Of a stretch of 64,000 bases of DNA, positions 1-8,697 are shown one piece after another; position 1 is the stretch's first letter, and every line of letters starts with the position of its first letter. This DNA is from Streptomyces sp. HM190 (lineage in GTDB: Bacteria; Actinomycetota; Actinomycetes; Streptomycetales; Streptomycetaceae), in NCBI RefSeq assembly GCF_009857135.1, contig NZ_CP047318.1, positions 6,262,001 through 6,326,000 on the forward strand. The letters are read 5' to 3'. The position numbers and the translations under genes are program-made. The notes beneath the pieces were generated by a model. The model made no database searches. It worked only from the letters and a program-made list of their open reading frames with translations, and was not told the DNA's origin.

Positions 1-2
1 TG

Positions 3-230
3 TTCAAATACGTGATCGAGACCGAGCGGCGCTTCTACCTCACCAATGACTACGAGATGCAGGTGCACTCGGTGCAGGGCGAGGTGTTCTTCGAGGTGTC
101 CATGGCCGATGCCTGGGTGTGGGACATGTACCGCCCGGCCCGGTTCGTGAAGCAGGTGCGAGTCCTCACGTTCAAGGACGTGAACATCGAGGAGCTCAAC
201 AAGAGCGATCTGGAGCTGCCCGGCAGCTGA
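3..230 (+). CDS. DUF2469 family protein (5' end outside window)
   Basis: The reading frame is open from the first bases (FKYVIETERRFYLTNDYEMQ...), so the gene begins before the window; about 75 residues are visible and full-length actinobacterial DUF2469 proteins are roughly 100 residues. The family is small, acidic, very conserved in actinobacteria and has no established biochemical role. It sits directly ahead of yraN and comM, its usual place in Streptomyces. The visible part is rich in aromatic residues (WVWDMYRPARF) and ends in an acidic tail. There is no signal peptide or membrane segment in what can be seen. Family assignment is from recognised sequence and context; function is unknown. 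Confidence 0.85.
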   Translation, partial: FKYVIETERRFYLTNDYEMQVHSVQGEVFFEVSMADAWVWDMYRPARFVKQVRVLTFKDVNIEELNKSDLELPGS

Positions 231-372
231 GGCCGGGGCGGGGTGGGGCCAGCCGGCGAGTGGTGTCGTCCTTCGTGTGGCTGACGAAGTTGTCCACAAT
301 CATCGGCTTTTCCACCAAGATCCCATAGCGGACGGGAATGCCCTCAGTGTTGGCGCCGGAGGTGGTGCCGAC

Positions 373-738
373 ATGGGCAACGCACGAGGAGCACTCGGCA
401 GGTACGGCGAGGAACTGGCCGCGCGGCGGCTGGCCGAGGCCGGTATGACGGTCCTGGAGCGCAACTGGCGCGACGGCAGGACCGGCGAGATCGACATCGT
501 GGCCAGGGACGGCGACGCACTGGTCGTCTGCGAGGTCAAGACCCGAAGGGCCGGTCCCTTCGAGCACCCGATGGCGGCCGTCACGGCCACCAAGGCGCAA
601 CGCCTGCGCGGCCTCGCCGAACGCTGGCTCCAGGAACACGGCGGAGCTCCACCGGGCGGTGTCCGCATCGACGTCGTGGGAGTCCTCCTGCCCCACCGCG
701 GCGCACCCGTCGTGGAACACGCGAGGGGGGTGGCCTGA
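373..738 (+). CDS. YraN/UPF0102 family endonuclease-like protein
   Basis: A 121-residue protein with the restriction-endonuclease-like core of the YraN/UPF0102 family: RRLAEAGMTVLERNWR, then GEIDIVARD, then VVCEVKTRR, giving the E-x-D...E-x-K arrangement of the PD-(D/E)xK fold. The ATG at 373 was preferred to an in-frame start 96 bases upstream because it gives the usual family length and starts right at the conserved N-terminal helix. Its stop overlaps the ATG of comM (TGATG), so the two are translationally coupled. The family's in vivo role is not settled; co-occurrence with comM and dprA suggests DNA processing or uptake. Confidence 0.9.
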   Translation: MGNARGALGRYGEELAARRLAEAGMTVLERNWRDGRTGEIDIVARDGDALVVCEVKTRRAGPFEHPMAAVTATKAQRLRGLAERWLQEHGGAPPGGVRIDVVGVLLPHRGAPVVEHARGVA

Positions 739-2360
739 TGGGGTTCGCCCGCACCTGCTCGGTGGCCCTCGTGGGCGTGGAGGGCGTCGTCGTCGAGGTC
801 CAGGCGGACCTCGAACCGGGCGTGGCCGCGTTCACGCTGGTGGGCCTGCCGGACAAGAGCCTGACGGAGAGCAAGGACCGGGTCAGGGCGGCGGTGGTGA
901 ACTCCGGCGCCGAGTGGCCCCAGAAGAAGCTGACGGTGGGCCTCAGCCCCGCGTCGGTGCCCAAGGCGGGCAGCGGCTTCGACATGGCGGTTGCCTGTGC
1001 CGTCCTCGGTGCCTCCGAGCGGATCGATCCGCGCGTGCTCTCCGACATCGTGATGATCGGGGAGCTGGGACTCGACGGGAGGGTCCGCCCGGTGCGGGGC
1101 ATCCTGCCCGCCGTGCTGGCTGCCGCCGGGGCCGGATACGAACAAGTGGTCGTGCCGGAGTGCTCCGCCGCGGAGGCGTCCCTGGTGCCCGGGGTTTCCG
1201 TACTGGGCGTTCGCACCCTGCGTCAGCTGATCGCCGTCCTCGCCGACGAGCCCGTGCCGGACGAGGAGCCCGACGAGGGGCGCCCGGACCCCCTGCTGGC
1301 GGGGCTGCGCATGCCGGGTACGGGTGCCGCCACCGGTATGCACACCACGGGCGCCACCCAGCAGGACCACGGGCACGACCTGGCCGACGTCGTCGGACAG
1401 GTCGCGGCGCGAACCGCGGTCGAGGTGGCGGCAGCGGGGGGACACCACCTCTTCCTGGAAGGCCCACCGGGCGCGGGGAAGACGATGCTCGCGGAGCGGC
1501 TTCCGGCCATCCTGCCGGAACTCGGTCGGGAAGAGTCCTTGGAGGTCACGGCCGTCCACTCGATCGCCGGTCTGCTGCCGGCGGGGAAGCCGCTGGTCGA
1601 CACGGCGCCCTACTGCGCGCCGCACCACTCCGCGACGATGCAGGCGCTCGTTGGAGGAGGCCAGGGCGTCGCACGGCCCGGCGCGGTGTCCTTGGCCCAT
1701 CGCGGGGTGCTCTTCCTCGACGAGACCCCCGAGTTCAGCAGTCAGGTGCTGGACGCCCTGCGCCAGCCGCTGGAGGCGGGGCACGTCGTGATCGCGCGCA
1801 GCGCCGGGGTCGTACGGTTCCCGGCCAAGTTCCTCATGGTGCTCGCCGCCAATCCATGCCCGTGCGGGCGTTTCTCCCGGACCGACGACCTGTGTGAATG
1901 TCCGCCCGCCTCGATCCGCCGCTATCAGGCGCGGCTGTCCGGACCGCTGCTGGACCGGGTCGATCTGCGTGTCGAGGTCGATCGGGTCACCCGGTCCGAG
2001 CTCACCCGGCGAGGCGCCCGCGGCGAGTCCACGGCGACGGTGGCGGACCGGGTGCGCGCCGCGCGGGAACGAGCCGCCCTTCGGCTGGCCGGCACGCCGT
2101 GGCGTACGAACAGCGAGATCCCCGGGCGTGAGCTGCGCAGCAGGTGGCATGCGGCGCCGGGCGCCATGGACGAGGCCGAGCGGAGCCTGGAGAGGGGCAT
2201 CCTCACCGCCCGTGGACTGGACCGGGTTCTGCGGGTCGCCTGGACGATCTCGGATCTCATGGGCCACGAGCGTCCCGATGTGGCGGACGTCAACCTGGCT
2301 CTGCAACTGCGCACCGGCGTTCCGCGTGGGGTGCCCATGGCGATCGGAGCCCTGGCATGA
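738..2360 (+). CDS. comM: YifB/ComM-type Mg-chelatase-like AAA+ ATPase
   Basis: A 540-residue AAA+ protein. The N-terminal S5-like domain (about residues 1-170) contains the GFDMAVA segment. Walker A is GPPGAGKT (242-249), Walker B is GVLFLDE (about 323-329), and the sensor region is followed by a Cys cluster (ANPCPCG, then CEC, about 371-388) typical of the family. The C-terminal Mg-chelatase domain ends with the LRTGVPRGVP stretch. In naturally competent bacteria ComM is a hexameric helicase that promotes branch migration during integration of transformed DNA; the role in Streptomyces is not established. It overlaps the preceding yraN by one base and is followed closely by dprA, so the three form an operon. 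Confidence 0.93.
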   Translation: MGFARTCSVALVGVEGVVVEVQADLEPGVAAFTLVGLPDKSLTESKDRVRAAVVNSGAEWPQKKLTVGLSPASVPKAGSGFDMAVACAVLGASERIDPRVLSDIVMIGELGLDGRVRPVRGILPAVLAAAGAGYEQVVVPECSAAEASLVPGVSVLGVRTLRQLIAVLADEPVPDEEPDEGRPDPLLAGLRMPGTGAATGMHTTGATQQDHGHDLADVVGQVAARTAVEVAAAGGHHLFLEGPPGAGKTMLAERLPAILPELGREESLEVTAVHSIAGLLPAGKPLVDTAPYCAPHHSATMQALVGGGQGVARPGAVSLAHRGVLFLDETPEFSSQVLDALRQPLEAGHVVIARSAGVVRFPAKFLMVLAANPCPCGRFSRTDDLCECPPASIRRYQARLSGPLLDRVDLRVEVDRVTRSELTRRGARGESTATVADRVRAARERAALRLAGTPWRTNSEIPGRELRSRWHAAPGAMDEAERSLERGILTARGLDRVLRVAWTISDLMGHERPDVADVNLALQLRTGVPRGVPMAIGALA

Positions 2361-2394
2361 GGCCGGAGCACCGCGACGCGTGGGTGAGCGGGTC

Positions 2395-3555
2395 ATGAGC
2401 AGGGGCGGTGCCTCGGACGCCGAGCGGGTCCACCGGGCCTTCCTCGCCCGTGTCATCGAACCCGGGGACGAGCTCGCCGGGCGGTGGCTGCGGCAACTGG
2501 GAGCCGAGGAGACGACGCGCCGGCTCTCCGAGGGGCGCGGGCCGCTGCCGGGGGCCTCGGAGAAGCGGTGGGCGGGGCTGCGGTCCCGCGCCGCGCGCGC
2601 CGACCCGGAGGAGGACCTCGCCCGGGCCCGAGCGGCCGGCGTCAGGTTTCTGGTGCCCGGGGACATCGAGTGGCCAGGCCAGCTGGACGATCTGGGGGAT
2701 GCGAGGCCGGTCGGACTCTGGGTGCGGGGCACAGCCAACGCCCGGATGTGGGCCCTGCGGTCCGTGGCCGTCGTCGGGGCGAGGGCCTGCACCGAGTACG
2801 GGGCGCACATGGCGGCCGAGCTGGGGGCCGGCCTGGCCGAGCGCGGCTGGGTCGTGGTGTCCGGTGGAGCCTACGGCGTCGACGGCGCCGCTCACCGGGG
2901 CGTGCTCGGGGCCGGCGGGGCCACGGTCGCCGTGCTGGCCTGCGGGGTGGACCGGCCCTATCCACGAGGCCATGCCCAGTTGATCAACAGGATCGCCGAA
3001 CAGGGTCTCGTGGTGGGCGAGTTGCCACCGGGGGAGCACCCCACCCAGAGCCGGTTCATCCTGCGGAACAGGGTCATCGCCGCGCTCACCCGGGGCACCG
3101 TGGTCGTCGAGGCGGCCCACCGCAGCGGCGCCCTCGTCACCGCGCGGGCCGCGGGGCGGCTGGGCCGCTTCACGATGGGCGTGCCCGGACCGGCGACCTC
3201 GGCCCTGTCGGCGGGCGTCCACGAACTGCTGCGGGGTGACGCGGTGCTCGTGTCGGACGCCGCGGAGGTCGTCGAGCTGGTCGGTGACATGGGCGAGCTG
3301 GCGCCCGCCAGACGGGGCCCGGTCCTCCCACGTGACCTGCTCGAACCCGGCGCTCGACAGGTGCTCGCCGCGCTGCCGGGACGGGGTGCCGCGGATGTCG
3401 ACGCGGTGGCCAGGGAGGCCGGGACGACCTTGGACGACGCGGTCGGGAGACTGTACGAACTCCGCGCACTTGGTTACGTCGAACGACACGGCGACAGCTG
3501 GAAGTTGACACGCCAGGCGATGATCTCCGTTTCTTCGGACCGGAGGCCAAGCTGA
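2395..3555 (+). CDS. dprA: DNA-processing protein DprA
   Basis: A 386-residue DprA/Smf protein. The Rossmann-like core starts with SVAVVGARACTEYG (about 123-136) and continues with VVSGGAYGVDGAAHRGVL (about 154-171), AVLACGVDRPYP and SRFILRNRVIAALT. These are the ssDNA/RecA-loading core motifs. The C-terminal part (about 310-380) is a winged-helix domain. ATG 2395 was chosen; the in-frame extension to 1894 runs back through comM in another frame. Dpr proteins load RecA on single-stranded DNA. The gene follows comM by 34 bases, and the shared strand and spacing support a yraN-comM-dprA unit. Confidence 0.93.
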   Translation: MSRGGASDAERVHRAFLARVIEPGDELAGRWLRQLGAEETTRRLSEGRGPLPGASEKRWAGLRSRAARADPEEDLARARAAGVRFLVPGDIEWPGQLDDLGDARPVGLWVRGTANARMWALRSVAVVGARACTEYGAHMAAELGAGLAERGWVVVSGGAYGVDGAAHRGVLGAGGATVAVLACGVDRPYPRGHAQLINRIAEQGLVVGELPPGEHPTQSRFILRNRVIAALTRGTVVVEAAHRSGALVTARAAGRLGRFTMGVPGPATSALSAGVHELLRGDAVLVSDAAEVVELVGDMGELAPARRGPVLPRDLLEPGARQVLAALPGRGAADVDAVAREAGTTLDDAVGRLYELRALGYVERHGDSWKLTRQAMISVSSDRRPS

Positions 3556-3827
3556 CCGTGCGTGTTCGGCCGTCCGGGGGAACGTCGACAGCCTTGCCGT
3601 TTCCGGTAGTTGGGCCGGGAGCCTCCTTCGCGCGGTGTGATCGGCGCGACCTCGGGTGCCTCCCAGCGGAACGTATCTGCGCGCGGGCGATCCCTCGGCC
3701 TTCGCGCACTGCGACTCTCCAGTCACGCTACGCTCACGAGGATTCCGACTCAGACAGGCATCTCGACATCAGACCGACAGCTCACCCAGGCATCCCCAGT
3801 TCACTGCAGAACGGCACAAGGCGACGA
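3556..3827 (+). promoter_or_regulatory. whiG upstream region
   Basis: A 272-base gap between dprA and whiG that must hold the whiG promoter or leader. The stretch just before the gene is less GC-rich than its surroundings. No -35/-10 pair with good spacing could be fixed by eye, and no strong GGAGG precedes the chosen ATG, only GGCGACGA. No ORF of its own is convincing here. Confidence 0.4.
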
Positions 3828-4664
3828 ATGCCCCAGCACACCTCCGGGTCTGACCGGGCGGCGGTACCGTCCGCCGCTCGCGGCACCGTGCGCCCGCCCG
3901 CCCCCTCGACGCTCGACGAGCTGTGGCGGACGTACAAGACGACGAACGACGAACGACTGCGCGAGCAGCTGATCCTCCACTACTCACCCCTGGTGAAGTA
4001 CGTCGCGGGCCGGGTGAGTGTCGGCCTGCCGGCCAACGTCGAGCAGGCGGACTTCGTCTCCTCCGGGGTCTTCGGACTCATCGACGCGATCGAGAAGTTC
4101 GACATCGATCGGGAGATCAAGTTCGAGACGTACGCGATCACCCGGATCCGGGGCGCGATGATCGACGAACTGCGCGCGCTGGACTGGATCCCGCGCTCCG
4201 TGCGGCAGAAGGCCCGCAACGTGGAGCGGGCCTACACCACCCTGGAGTCCCGCCTCAGACGCACCCCGTCCGAGACGGAGGTCGCCGCCGAGATGGGTAT
4301 CGCGGTCGATGAACTCCACTCTGTCTTCAGTCAGTTGTCGCTGGCCAACGTGGTGGCGCTGGAGGAGCTGCTGCACGTCGGGGGCGAGGGCGGCGACCGG
4401 CTGAGCCTGATGGACACGCTGGAGGACACCGCCGCGGACAACCCGGTCGAGGTGGCGGAGGACCGCGAGCTGCGGAGGTTCCTGGCGCGGGCCATCAACA
4501 CGCTGCCCGAGCGGGAGAAGACCGTCGTCACGCTGTACTACTACGAAGGGCTCACCCTCGCCGAGATCGGCAACGTGCTCGGTGTGACCGAGAGCCGGGT
4601 GAGCCAGATCCACACGAAGTCGGTGCTGCAGCTGCGGGCCAAGCTGGCGAGTTTCGGCCGTTGA
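3828..4664 (+). CDS. whiG: RNA polymerase sigma factor WhiG
   Basis: A 278-residue sigma factor of the FliA/WhiG class. Region 2 is clear (EQADFVSSGVFGLIDAIEKFD, then IKFETYAITRIRGAMIDELR), region 3 contains RTPSETEVAAEMGI, and region 4 has LPEREKTVVTLYYYEGLTL with the helix-turn-helix LAEIGNVLGVTESRVSQI. In Streptomyces WhiG commits aerial hyphae to sporulation by activating whiH and whiI and is held back by the anti-sigma factor RsiG with c-di-GMP. ATG 3828 gives the length known for WhiG; the frame remains open 270 bases further upstream but that extension has no family resemblance. The gene is monocistronic as far as can be seen, with a 272-base gap before it. Confidence 0.95.
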   Translation: MPQHTSGSDRAAVPSAARGTVRPPAPSTLDELWRTYKTTNDERLREQLILHYSPLVKYVAGRVSVGLPANVEQADFVSSGVFGLIDAIEKFDIDREIKFETYAITRIRGAMIDELRALDWIPRSVRQKARNVERAYTTLESRLRRTPSETEVAAEMGIAVDELHSVFSQLSLANVVALEELLHVGGEGGDRLSLMDTLEDTAADNPVEVAEDRELRRFLARAINTLPEREKTVVTLYYYEGLTLAEIGNVLGVTESRVSQIHTKSVLQLRAKLASFGR

Positions 4665-4772
4665 GCCACCGGGGGTGCCGGGGGAGCGTGACAGCGGGGG
4701 AGGGCTCGTGGAGGGCTGGAGGGGCGGCCGGTCGGGGGAAGGCACTCCCGTGGGTGGCGGTCCGTCCGTACA

Positions 4773-5363
4773 GTGGTTTACGTGCCAAGGATTCGAGCGG
4801 CCTCCGTGGCCGAGCACCGGTCGATGCAGCGAGCCGCCCTGCTGGACGCGGCGCGGTCCCTGCTGTCCGAAGGCGGCACCGAGGCGTTGACGTTCCCGGC
4901 GCTCGCCGAGAGCACAGGGCTGGCGCGGTCGTCCGTCTACGAGTACTTCCGGTCGCGGGCGGCCGTGGTCGAGGAGCTGTGCGAAGTCGACTTTCCTCTC
5001 TGGTCCGCGGAGGTCGAGGCGGCGATGGCGGCCGTCGACCGGCCCGAGGAGAAGGTCGAGGCGTACGTCCGCAAGCAGCTGGAGCTGGTCGGGGACCGGC
5101 GCCACCGGGCCGTGGTGGCGATCTCCGCGAGCGAGCTGGACGCGGGCGCCCGCGAGAAGATCCGCGCCGCGCACGGCGGGCTGATCGCGATGATCGTCGA
5201 GGCGCTGGCGGCGTTGGGGCAGTCGGAGCCCAGGCTGGCCGCGATGCTGCTCCAGGGTGTCGTGGACGCGGCGGTGCGGCGGATCGAGCTGGGGGCGGCG
5301 GAGGAGCCGGCCACCATCACCGACGCGGCCGTCGCGATGGCCCTGCGGGGCGTCCGGGGCTGA
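4773..5363 (+). CDS. TetR/AcrR family transcriptional regulator
   Basis: A 196-residue regulator with an N-terminal TetR helix-turn-helix (about residues 20-65: LLDAARSLLSEGG, then FPALAESTGLARSSVYEYFRS). The C-terminal ligand domain is mostly helical (PEEKVEAYVRKQLELVGDRRH... ARIRGAAE-like Ala-rich helices). The first codon is GTG; a second GTG nine bases later (giving MPRIRAAS) is an equally good start. It sits between whiG and a convergent M23 peptidase. No divergent partner gene shows its target, so it may be autoregulatory; ligand unknown. Confidence 0.88.
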   Translation: MVYVPRIRAASVAEHRSMQRAALLDAARSLLSEGGTEALTFPALAESTGLARSSVYEYFRSRAAVVEELCEVDFPLWSAEVEAAMAAVDRPEEKVEAYVRKQLELVGDRRHRAVVAISASELDAGAREKIRAAHGGLIAMIVEALAALGQSEPRLAAMLLQGVVDAAVRRIELGAAEEPATITDAAVAMALRGVRG

Positions 5364-5386
5364 CCCCGCCGACCTCTTCCCCGTTT

Positions 5387-5483
5387 TGCCTGACCGCGCC
5401 GACCCTCTTGCGCGCGGATTGCCCGACCGCGCCGACCCTCTGCGCGCGGCTTGCCCGACCGCACCGACCCTCTTCCGTGCGGG
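5387..5483. repeat. Tandem repeat, three copies of about 32-33 bp
   Basis: Three imperfect copies (5387-5419, 5420-5451, 5452-5483) of a unit beginning TGCCCGACCGCGCCGACCCT, followed by a partial fourth. A degenerate earlier copy overlaps the stop codon region of the TetR gene (TGACCCCGCCGACCTCTT). The array fills the gap between the convergent TetR and M23 genes. It looks like slippage or unequal-crossover expansion of the TetR gene 3' end. Confidence 0.85.
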
Positions 5484-5519
5484 TGCCGCCCGGCGTTGCG
5501 GGGCCCGCCCTCCCCGGCC

Positions 5520-6116
5520 CTACGCCGGTACCGGGAGCAGGCGGGACGGGCCCCTGCGGAGCAGCCGGGGTGGGAGCAGGGACAAGGGGTTCAGGTAGGT
5601 GTCGGCTCTGCGCAGGCCCCAGTGGAGGCAGGCCGCGGGGCAGTGGGAGGGGGAGGCTTCCAGGATGCCCACGACGTCTCCCGGGGCCACCTCGTCGCCC
5701 TTTCGCACGGAAGCCCGCACCGGCTGGTAGGTCGTCCGGAGCGGCGGATCGCCCGTGTTCTCCAGCTCGACCGAGACGACTCCTCGGCCTGCCACCCGGC
5801 CCGCGAAGGACACCACGCCCGGGGCGACGGCCCGTACCGGGGAGCCGGCGGGGGCCGCCAGGTCGACGCCTCGGTGGCCGCGGGCGTAGGTGGTCGGCGG
5901 AGGCACCCACGCCCGCACCACCAGGGGGCGCAGCCCCACGGGCCATGCCCGGCCGATCGCCGGGACCGTGTCCGTCCCGCTCGCCCCACCGGACGGGGCC
6001 GGGTCACCGGGAGCGGCGTGCGGTGCCGTCGTCCACGCCATGGTCATGAGCAGTGCCATCAGCAGGGCCGGCAGCCCCGCCGACACCGCCGACCGGCTCG
6101 ACCCCTGAGGCCGCAC
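5520..6116 (-). CDS. Secreted M23 (LytM-type) metallopeptidase
   Basis: The mature part carries the M23 zinc site: GHRGVDLA (the H-x3-D motif) and, 80 residues later, LHWG (the H-x-H equivalent). These are typical of peptidoglycan DD-endopeptidases or of degenerate LytM activators. The GTG at 6116 was chosen because a clean Sec signal peptide follows it (GLPALLMALLMTMAW...APHAAPG). The frame extends upstream to an ATG at 6347, but that 77-residue extension is Trp/Gly/Pro/Arg-rich and would bury the signal peptide. It is transcribed away from rpsB and converges on the TetR gene. Likely role: cell-wall remodelling; substrate not predictable. The final H of the second motif is HW rather than HxH, so activity should be treated as likely, not certain. 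Confidence 0.82.
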   Translation of the reverse strand: MRPQGSSRSAVSAGLPALLMALLMTMAWTTAPHAAPGDPAPSGGASGTDTVPAIGRAWPVGLRPLVVRAWVPPPTTYARGHRGVDLAAPAGSPVRAVAPGVVSFAGRVAGRGVVSVELENTGDPPLRTTYQPVRASVRKGDEVAPGDVVGILEASPSHCPAACLHWGLRRADTYLNPLSLLPPRLLRRGPSRLLPVPA

Positions 6117-6620
6117 CCACCCACACCACCCCGGACGGCCAGGCCCCGGGAGCCGCTCCAGCCATCCCGGCGGCGCGAGCCCTCCACTCCACCCGTGCCA
6201 CACACGCCACCCCGGCCCTTCCAGCGACACACCCCAGCCCGGCCCCGCAAGCCGTCGCGGTGGTCCCGGCCGCCTCAGCCGCTTGCGCCACCCCTCCCGG
6301 CGCGGACATTCCGGGCGGGTTTCTCGGTCGATTCGTTCGTCGGACATGCCCGAAGCCTCGCCCGAGTGCAGCGATCATGGCCGGGAACTGTGGAGTACCG
6401 GCCGGTTGTGGACATCGGCGTCACCCGGCGCCTCGCGGGTCCCGTACACTTCTGAAGGCGATCCGGGTCACCGGGTCGACTTCGCACGCCCCGGTACGTG
6501 GCCCTCAGCGGTCCGTATCAGCGCCCCTCGGTCCTCAGCGGCAACGGCGCATCGCGGGCGTCAGGCGCGAACGCCGTCCGGTGTTCGCGGCACAACCGAG
6601 AAAAACCAAGGAGAACGGCC

Positions 6621-7490
6621 ATGGCCGTCGTCACGATGCGGGAGCTGCTGGAGAGCGGCGTCCACTTCGGTCACCAGACCCGTCGCTGGAACCCGAAGAT
6701 GAAGCGCTTCATCTTCACCGAGCGCAACGGCATCTACATCATCGACCTGCTCCAGTCGCTGTCGTACATCGACCGCGCCTACGAGTTCGTCAAGGAGACC
6801 GTCGCCCACGGCGGCACGGTCATGTTCGTCGGCACGAAGAAGCAGGCGCAGGAGGCCATCGCCGAGCAGGCCACCCGCGTCGGCATGCCCTACGTCAACC
6901 AGCGCTGGCTGGGCGGCATGCTCACCAACTTCTCGACCGTCTACAAGCGTCTGCAGCGCCTCAAGGAGCTCGAGCAGATCGACTTCGAGGACGTCGCGTC
7001 GTCGGGTCTGACCAAGAAGGAGCTCCTGGTCCTCTCGCGTGAGAAGGCCAAGCTGGAGAAGACCCTCGGCGGTATCCGCGAGATGCAGAAGGTGCCCAGC
7101 GCCGTCTGGATCGTGGACACCAAGAAGGAGCACATCGCGGTCGGCGAGGCCCGGAAGCTCAACATCCCGGTCGTCGCCATCCTCGACACCAACTGCGACC
7201 CCGACGAGGTCGACTACAAGATCCCGGGCAACGACGACGCGATCCGCTCCGTCACCCTGCTCACCCGTGTGATCGCCGACGCCGTCGCCGAGGGCCTCAT
7301 CGCCCGTTCCGGCGTCGCCACCGGCGACAAGGGCGAGAAGGCCGCGGGCGAGCCGCTGGCCGAGTGGGAGCGCGACCTGCTCGAGGGCGAGAAGAAGGCG
7401 GAGGAGGCCCCGGCCGCCGCCGAGGCTCCGGCCGAGGCCCCCGCCGAGGCTGCTGCCGAGACCCCGGCCCCCGAGGCCGAGCAGGCCTGA
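6621..7490 (+). CDS. rpsB: 30S ribosomal protein S2
   Basis: A 289-residue S2 with all family blocks (TMRELLESGVHFGHQTRRWNP, then FVGTKKQAQEAI, then NQRWLGGMLTNF, then NIPVVAILDTNCDPDEVDY, then IPGNDDAIRS). It ends in an Ala/Glu/Pro-rich low-complexity tail (about residues 255-289) common in actinobacterial S2 and absent in E. coli. An AAGGAGA site lies 9 bases before the ATG. S2 joins the small subunit late in assembly. It is the first gene of the rpsB-tsf pair, with a long (about 270 base) leader after the divergent M23 gene. Confidence 0.98.
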   Translation: MAVVTMRELLESGVHFGHQTRRWNPKMKRFIFTERNGIYIIDLLQSLSYIDRAYEFVKETVAHGGTVMFVGTKKQAQEAIAEQATRVGMPYVNQRWLGGMLTNFSTVYKRLQRLKELEQIDFEDVASSGLTKKELLVLSREKAKLEKTLGGIREMQKVPSAVWIVDTKKEHIAVGEARKLNIPVVAILDTNCDPDEVDYKIPGNDDAIRSVTLLTRVIADAVAEGLIARSGVATGDKGEKAAGEPLAEWERDLLEGEKKAEEAPAAAEAPAEAPAEAAAETPAPEAEQA

Positions 7491-7513
7491 CCCCGTCAGC
7501 GTCCGTCGTGTTG

Positions 7514-7550
7514 ACGGCGGGAGCGGTGACATGAACTCCGCTCCCGCCGT
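7514..7550 (+). terminator. Strong hairpin between rpsB and tsf (attenuator-like)
   Basis: A perfect 13-bp stem (ACGGCGGGAGCGG with CCGCTCCCGCCGT) closes an 11-base loop 23 bases after the rpsB stop. There is no T run, which is usual for Streptomyces terminators. It would reduce read-through into tsf, so S2 and EF-Ts can be made in different amounts. Confidence 0.8.
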
Positions 7551-7670
7551 TCACCCGTAGGTCAGCGCCGAGTCGGGGACCTGCATCCGGATGGGTACCG
7601 ACATCCCGATGCGGATCACGGACCGCGCGGATCTCCGATCTCCCAGACTTCGAGAAAGACTCACAGACTC

Positions 7671-8507
7671 ATGGCGAACTACACCGCCGCCGACGTCAAG
7701 AAGCTCCGCGAGCTCACCGGCGCCGGCATGATGGACTGCAAGAAGGCGCTGGACGAGGCCGAGGGCAACGTCGACAAGGCCGTCGAGGCGCTCCGCATCA
7801 AGGGCCAGAAGGGCGTCGCCAAGCGCGAGGGCCGCTCCGCCGAGAACGGCGCCGTGGTCTCCCTCATCGCCGACGACAACACCTCCGGTGTCCTGGTCGA
7901 GCTGAAGTGCGAGACGGACTTCGTCGCCAAGGGTGACAAGTTCCAGGCCGTGGCGAACGCGATCGCCGCGCACGTCGCCGCGACCTCCCCCGCCGACATC
8001 GAGGCGCTCCTCGCTTCCGAGATCGAGGCCGGCAAGACCGTCCAGGCGTACGTGGACGAGGCCAACGCCAACCTCGGCGAGAAGATCGTCCTGGACCGCT
8101 TCGCGCAGTTCGCCGACGGTTTCGTCTACGCCTACATGCACCGCACCATGCCCGACCTGCCCCCGCAGATCGGTGTCCTGGTCGAGCTGGACAAGGCCGA
8201 CGCCGACCTGGCCAAGGGTGTCGCCCAGCACATCGCCGCCTTCGCGCCGAAGTACCTCTCCAAGGAGGACGTGCCGGCCGAGGTCGTCGAGTCCGAGCGC
8301 CGCGTCGCCGAGGAGACCACCCGCGCCGAGGGCAAGCCCGAGGCCGCCCTGCCGAAGATCGTCGAGGGTCGCCTCAACGGCTTCTTCAAGGACGCCACGC
8401 TGCTCGGCCAGCCGTACGCGCTCGACAACAAGAAGTCCGTCCAGAAGGTTCTGGACGAGGCCGGTGTCACCCTGAAGCGCTTCACGCGCATCAAGGTCGG
8501 CATCTGA
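7671..8507 (+). CDS. tsf: Translation elongation factor Ts
   Basis: A 278-residue EF-Ts. The N-terminal UBA-like domain has LRELTGAGMMDCKKALDEAEGN, and the core carries the EF-Tu-contacting TDFVAKGDKFQ block (about residues 82-92). Two dimer-like core repeats follow, ending in ...VTLKRFTRIKVGI. EF-Ts exchanges GDP for GTP on EF-Tu. It follows rpsB at 180 bases with a strong intervening hairpin. Another long-stem hairpin follows it, so it may have its own promoter and terminator. Confidence 0.98.
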   Translation: MANYTAADVKKLRELTGAGMMDCKKALDEAEGNVDKAVEALRIKGQKGVAKREGRSAENGAVVSLIADDNTSGVLVELKCETDFVAKGDKFQAVANAIAAHVAATSPADIEALLASEIEAGKTVQAYVDEANANLGEKIVLDRFAQFADGFVYAYMHRTMPDLPPQIGVLVELDKADADLAKGVAQHIAAFAPKYLSKEDVPAEVVESERRVAEETTRAEGKPEAALPKIVEGRLNGFFKDATLLGQPYALDNKKSVQKVLDEAGVTLKRFTRIKVGI

Positions 8508-8610
8508 GTCCGTACCGCGACGGACGTCCGGTCCCGATAGGGTCGGAAGCAGTCGTTCGCGTACGCCGTCGCACGCGCGCGTGTGACGGACGACAGCAGA
8601 TCTGACGAGG

Positions 8611-8660
8611 AGGCCATTGCCGCGCATGGGATGCGAACACCACCCCACCGGCAATGGCCT
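8611..8660 (+). terminator. Hairpin between tsf and pyrH
   Basis: A perfect 12-bp stem (AGGCCATTGCCG with CGGCAATGGCCT) and a 26-base loop, followed by TCTTCGT. The right arm ends 38 bases before the pyrH start. It could be the tsf terminator or part of a pyrH leader. The unusually large loop leaves room for an internal structure or binding site. Confidence 0.65.
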
Positions 8661-8697
8661 TCTTCGTATGTGCGACACGTAAAGAGGCGAGATCTCC

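Noticed and set aside
300..2810. Long antisense open frame (836 codons) across yraN, comM and dprA
   Set aside because: Composition is the mirror of GC-rich coding DNA (Arg/Gly/Pro/His-rich, no domain), and the plus strand encodes three clear family members.
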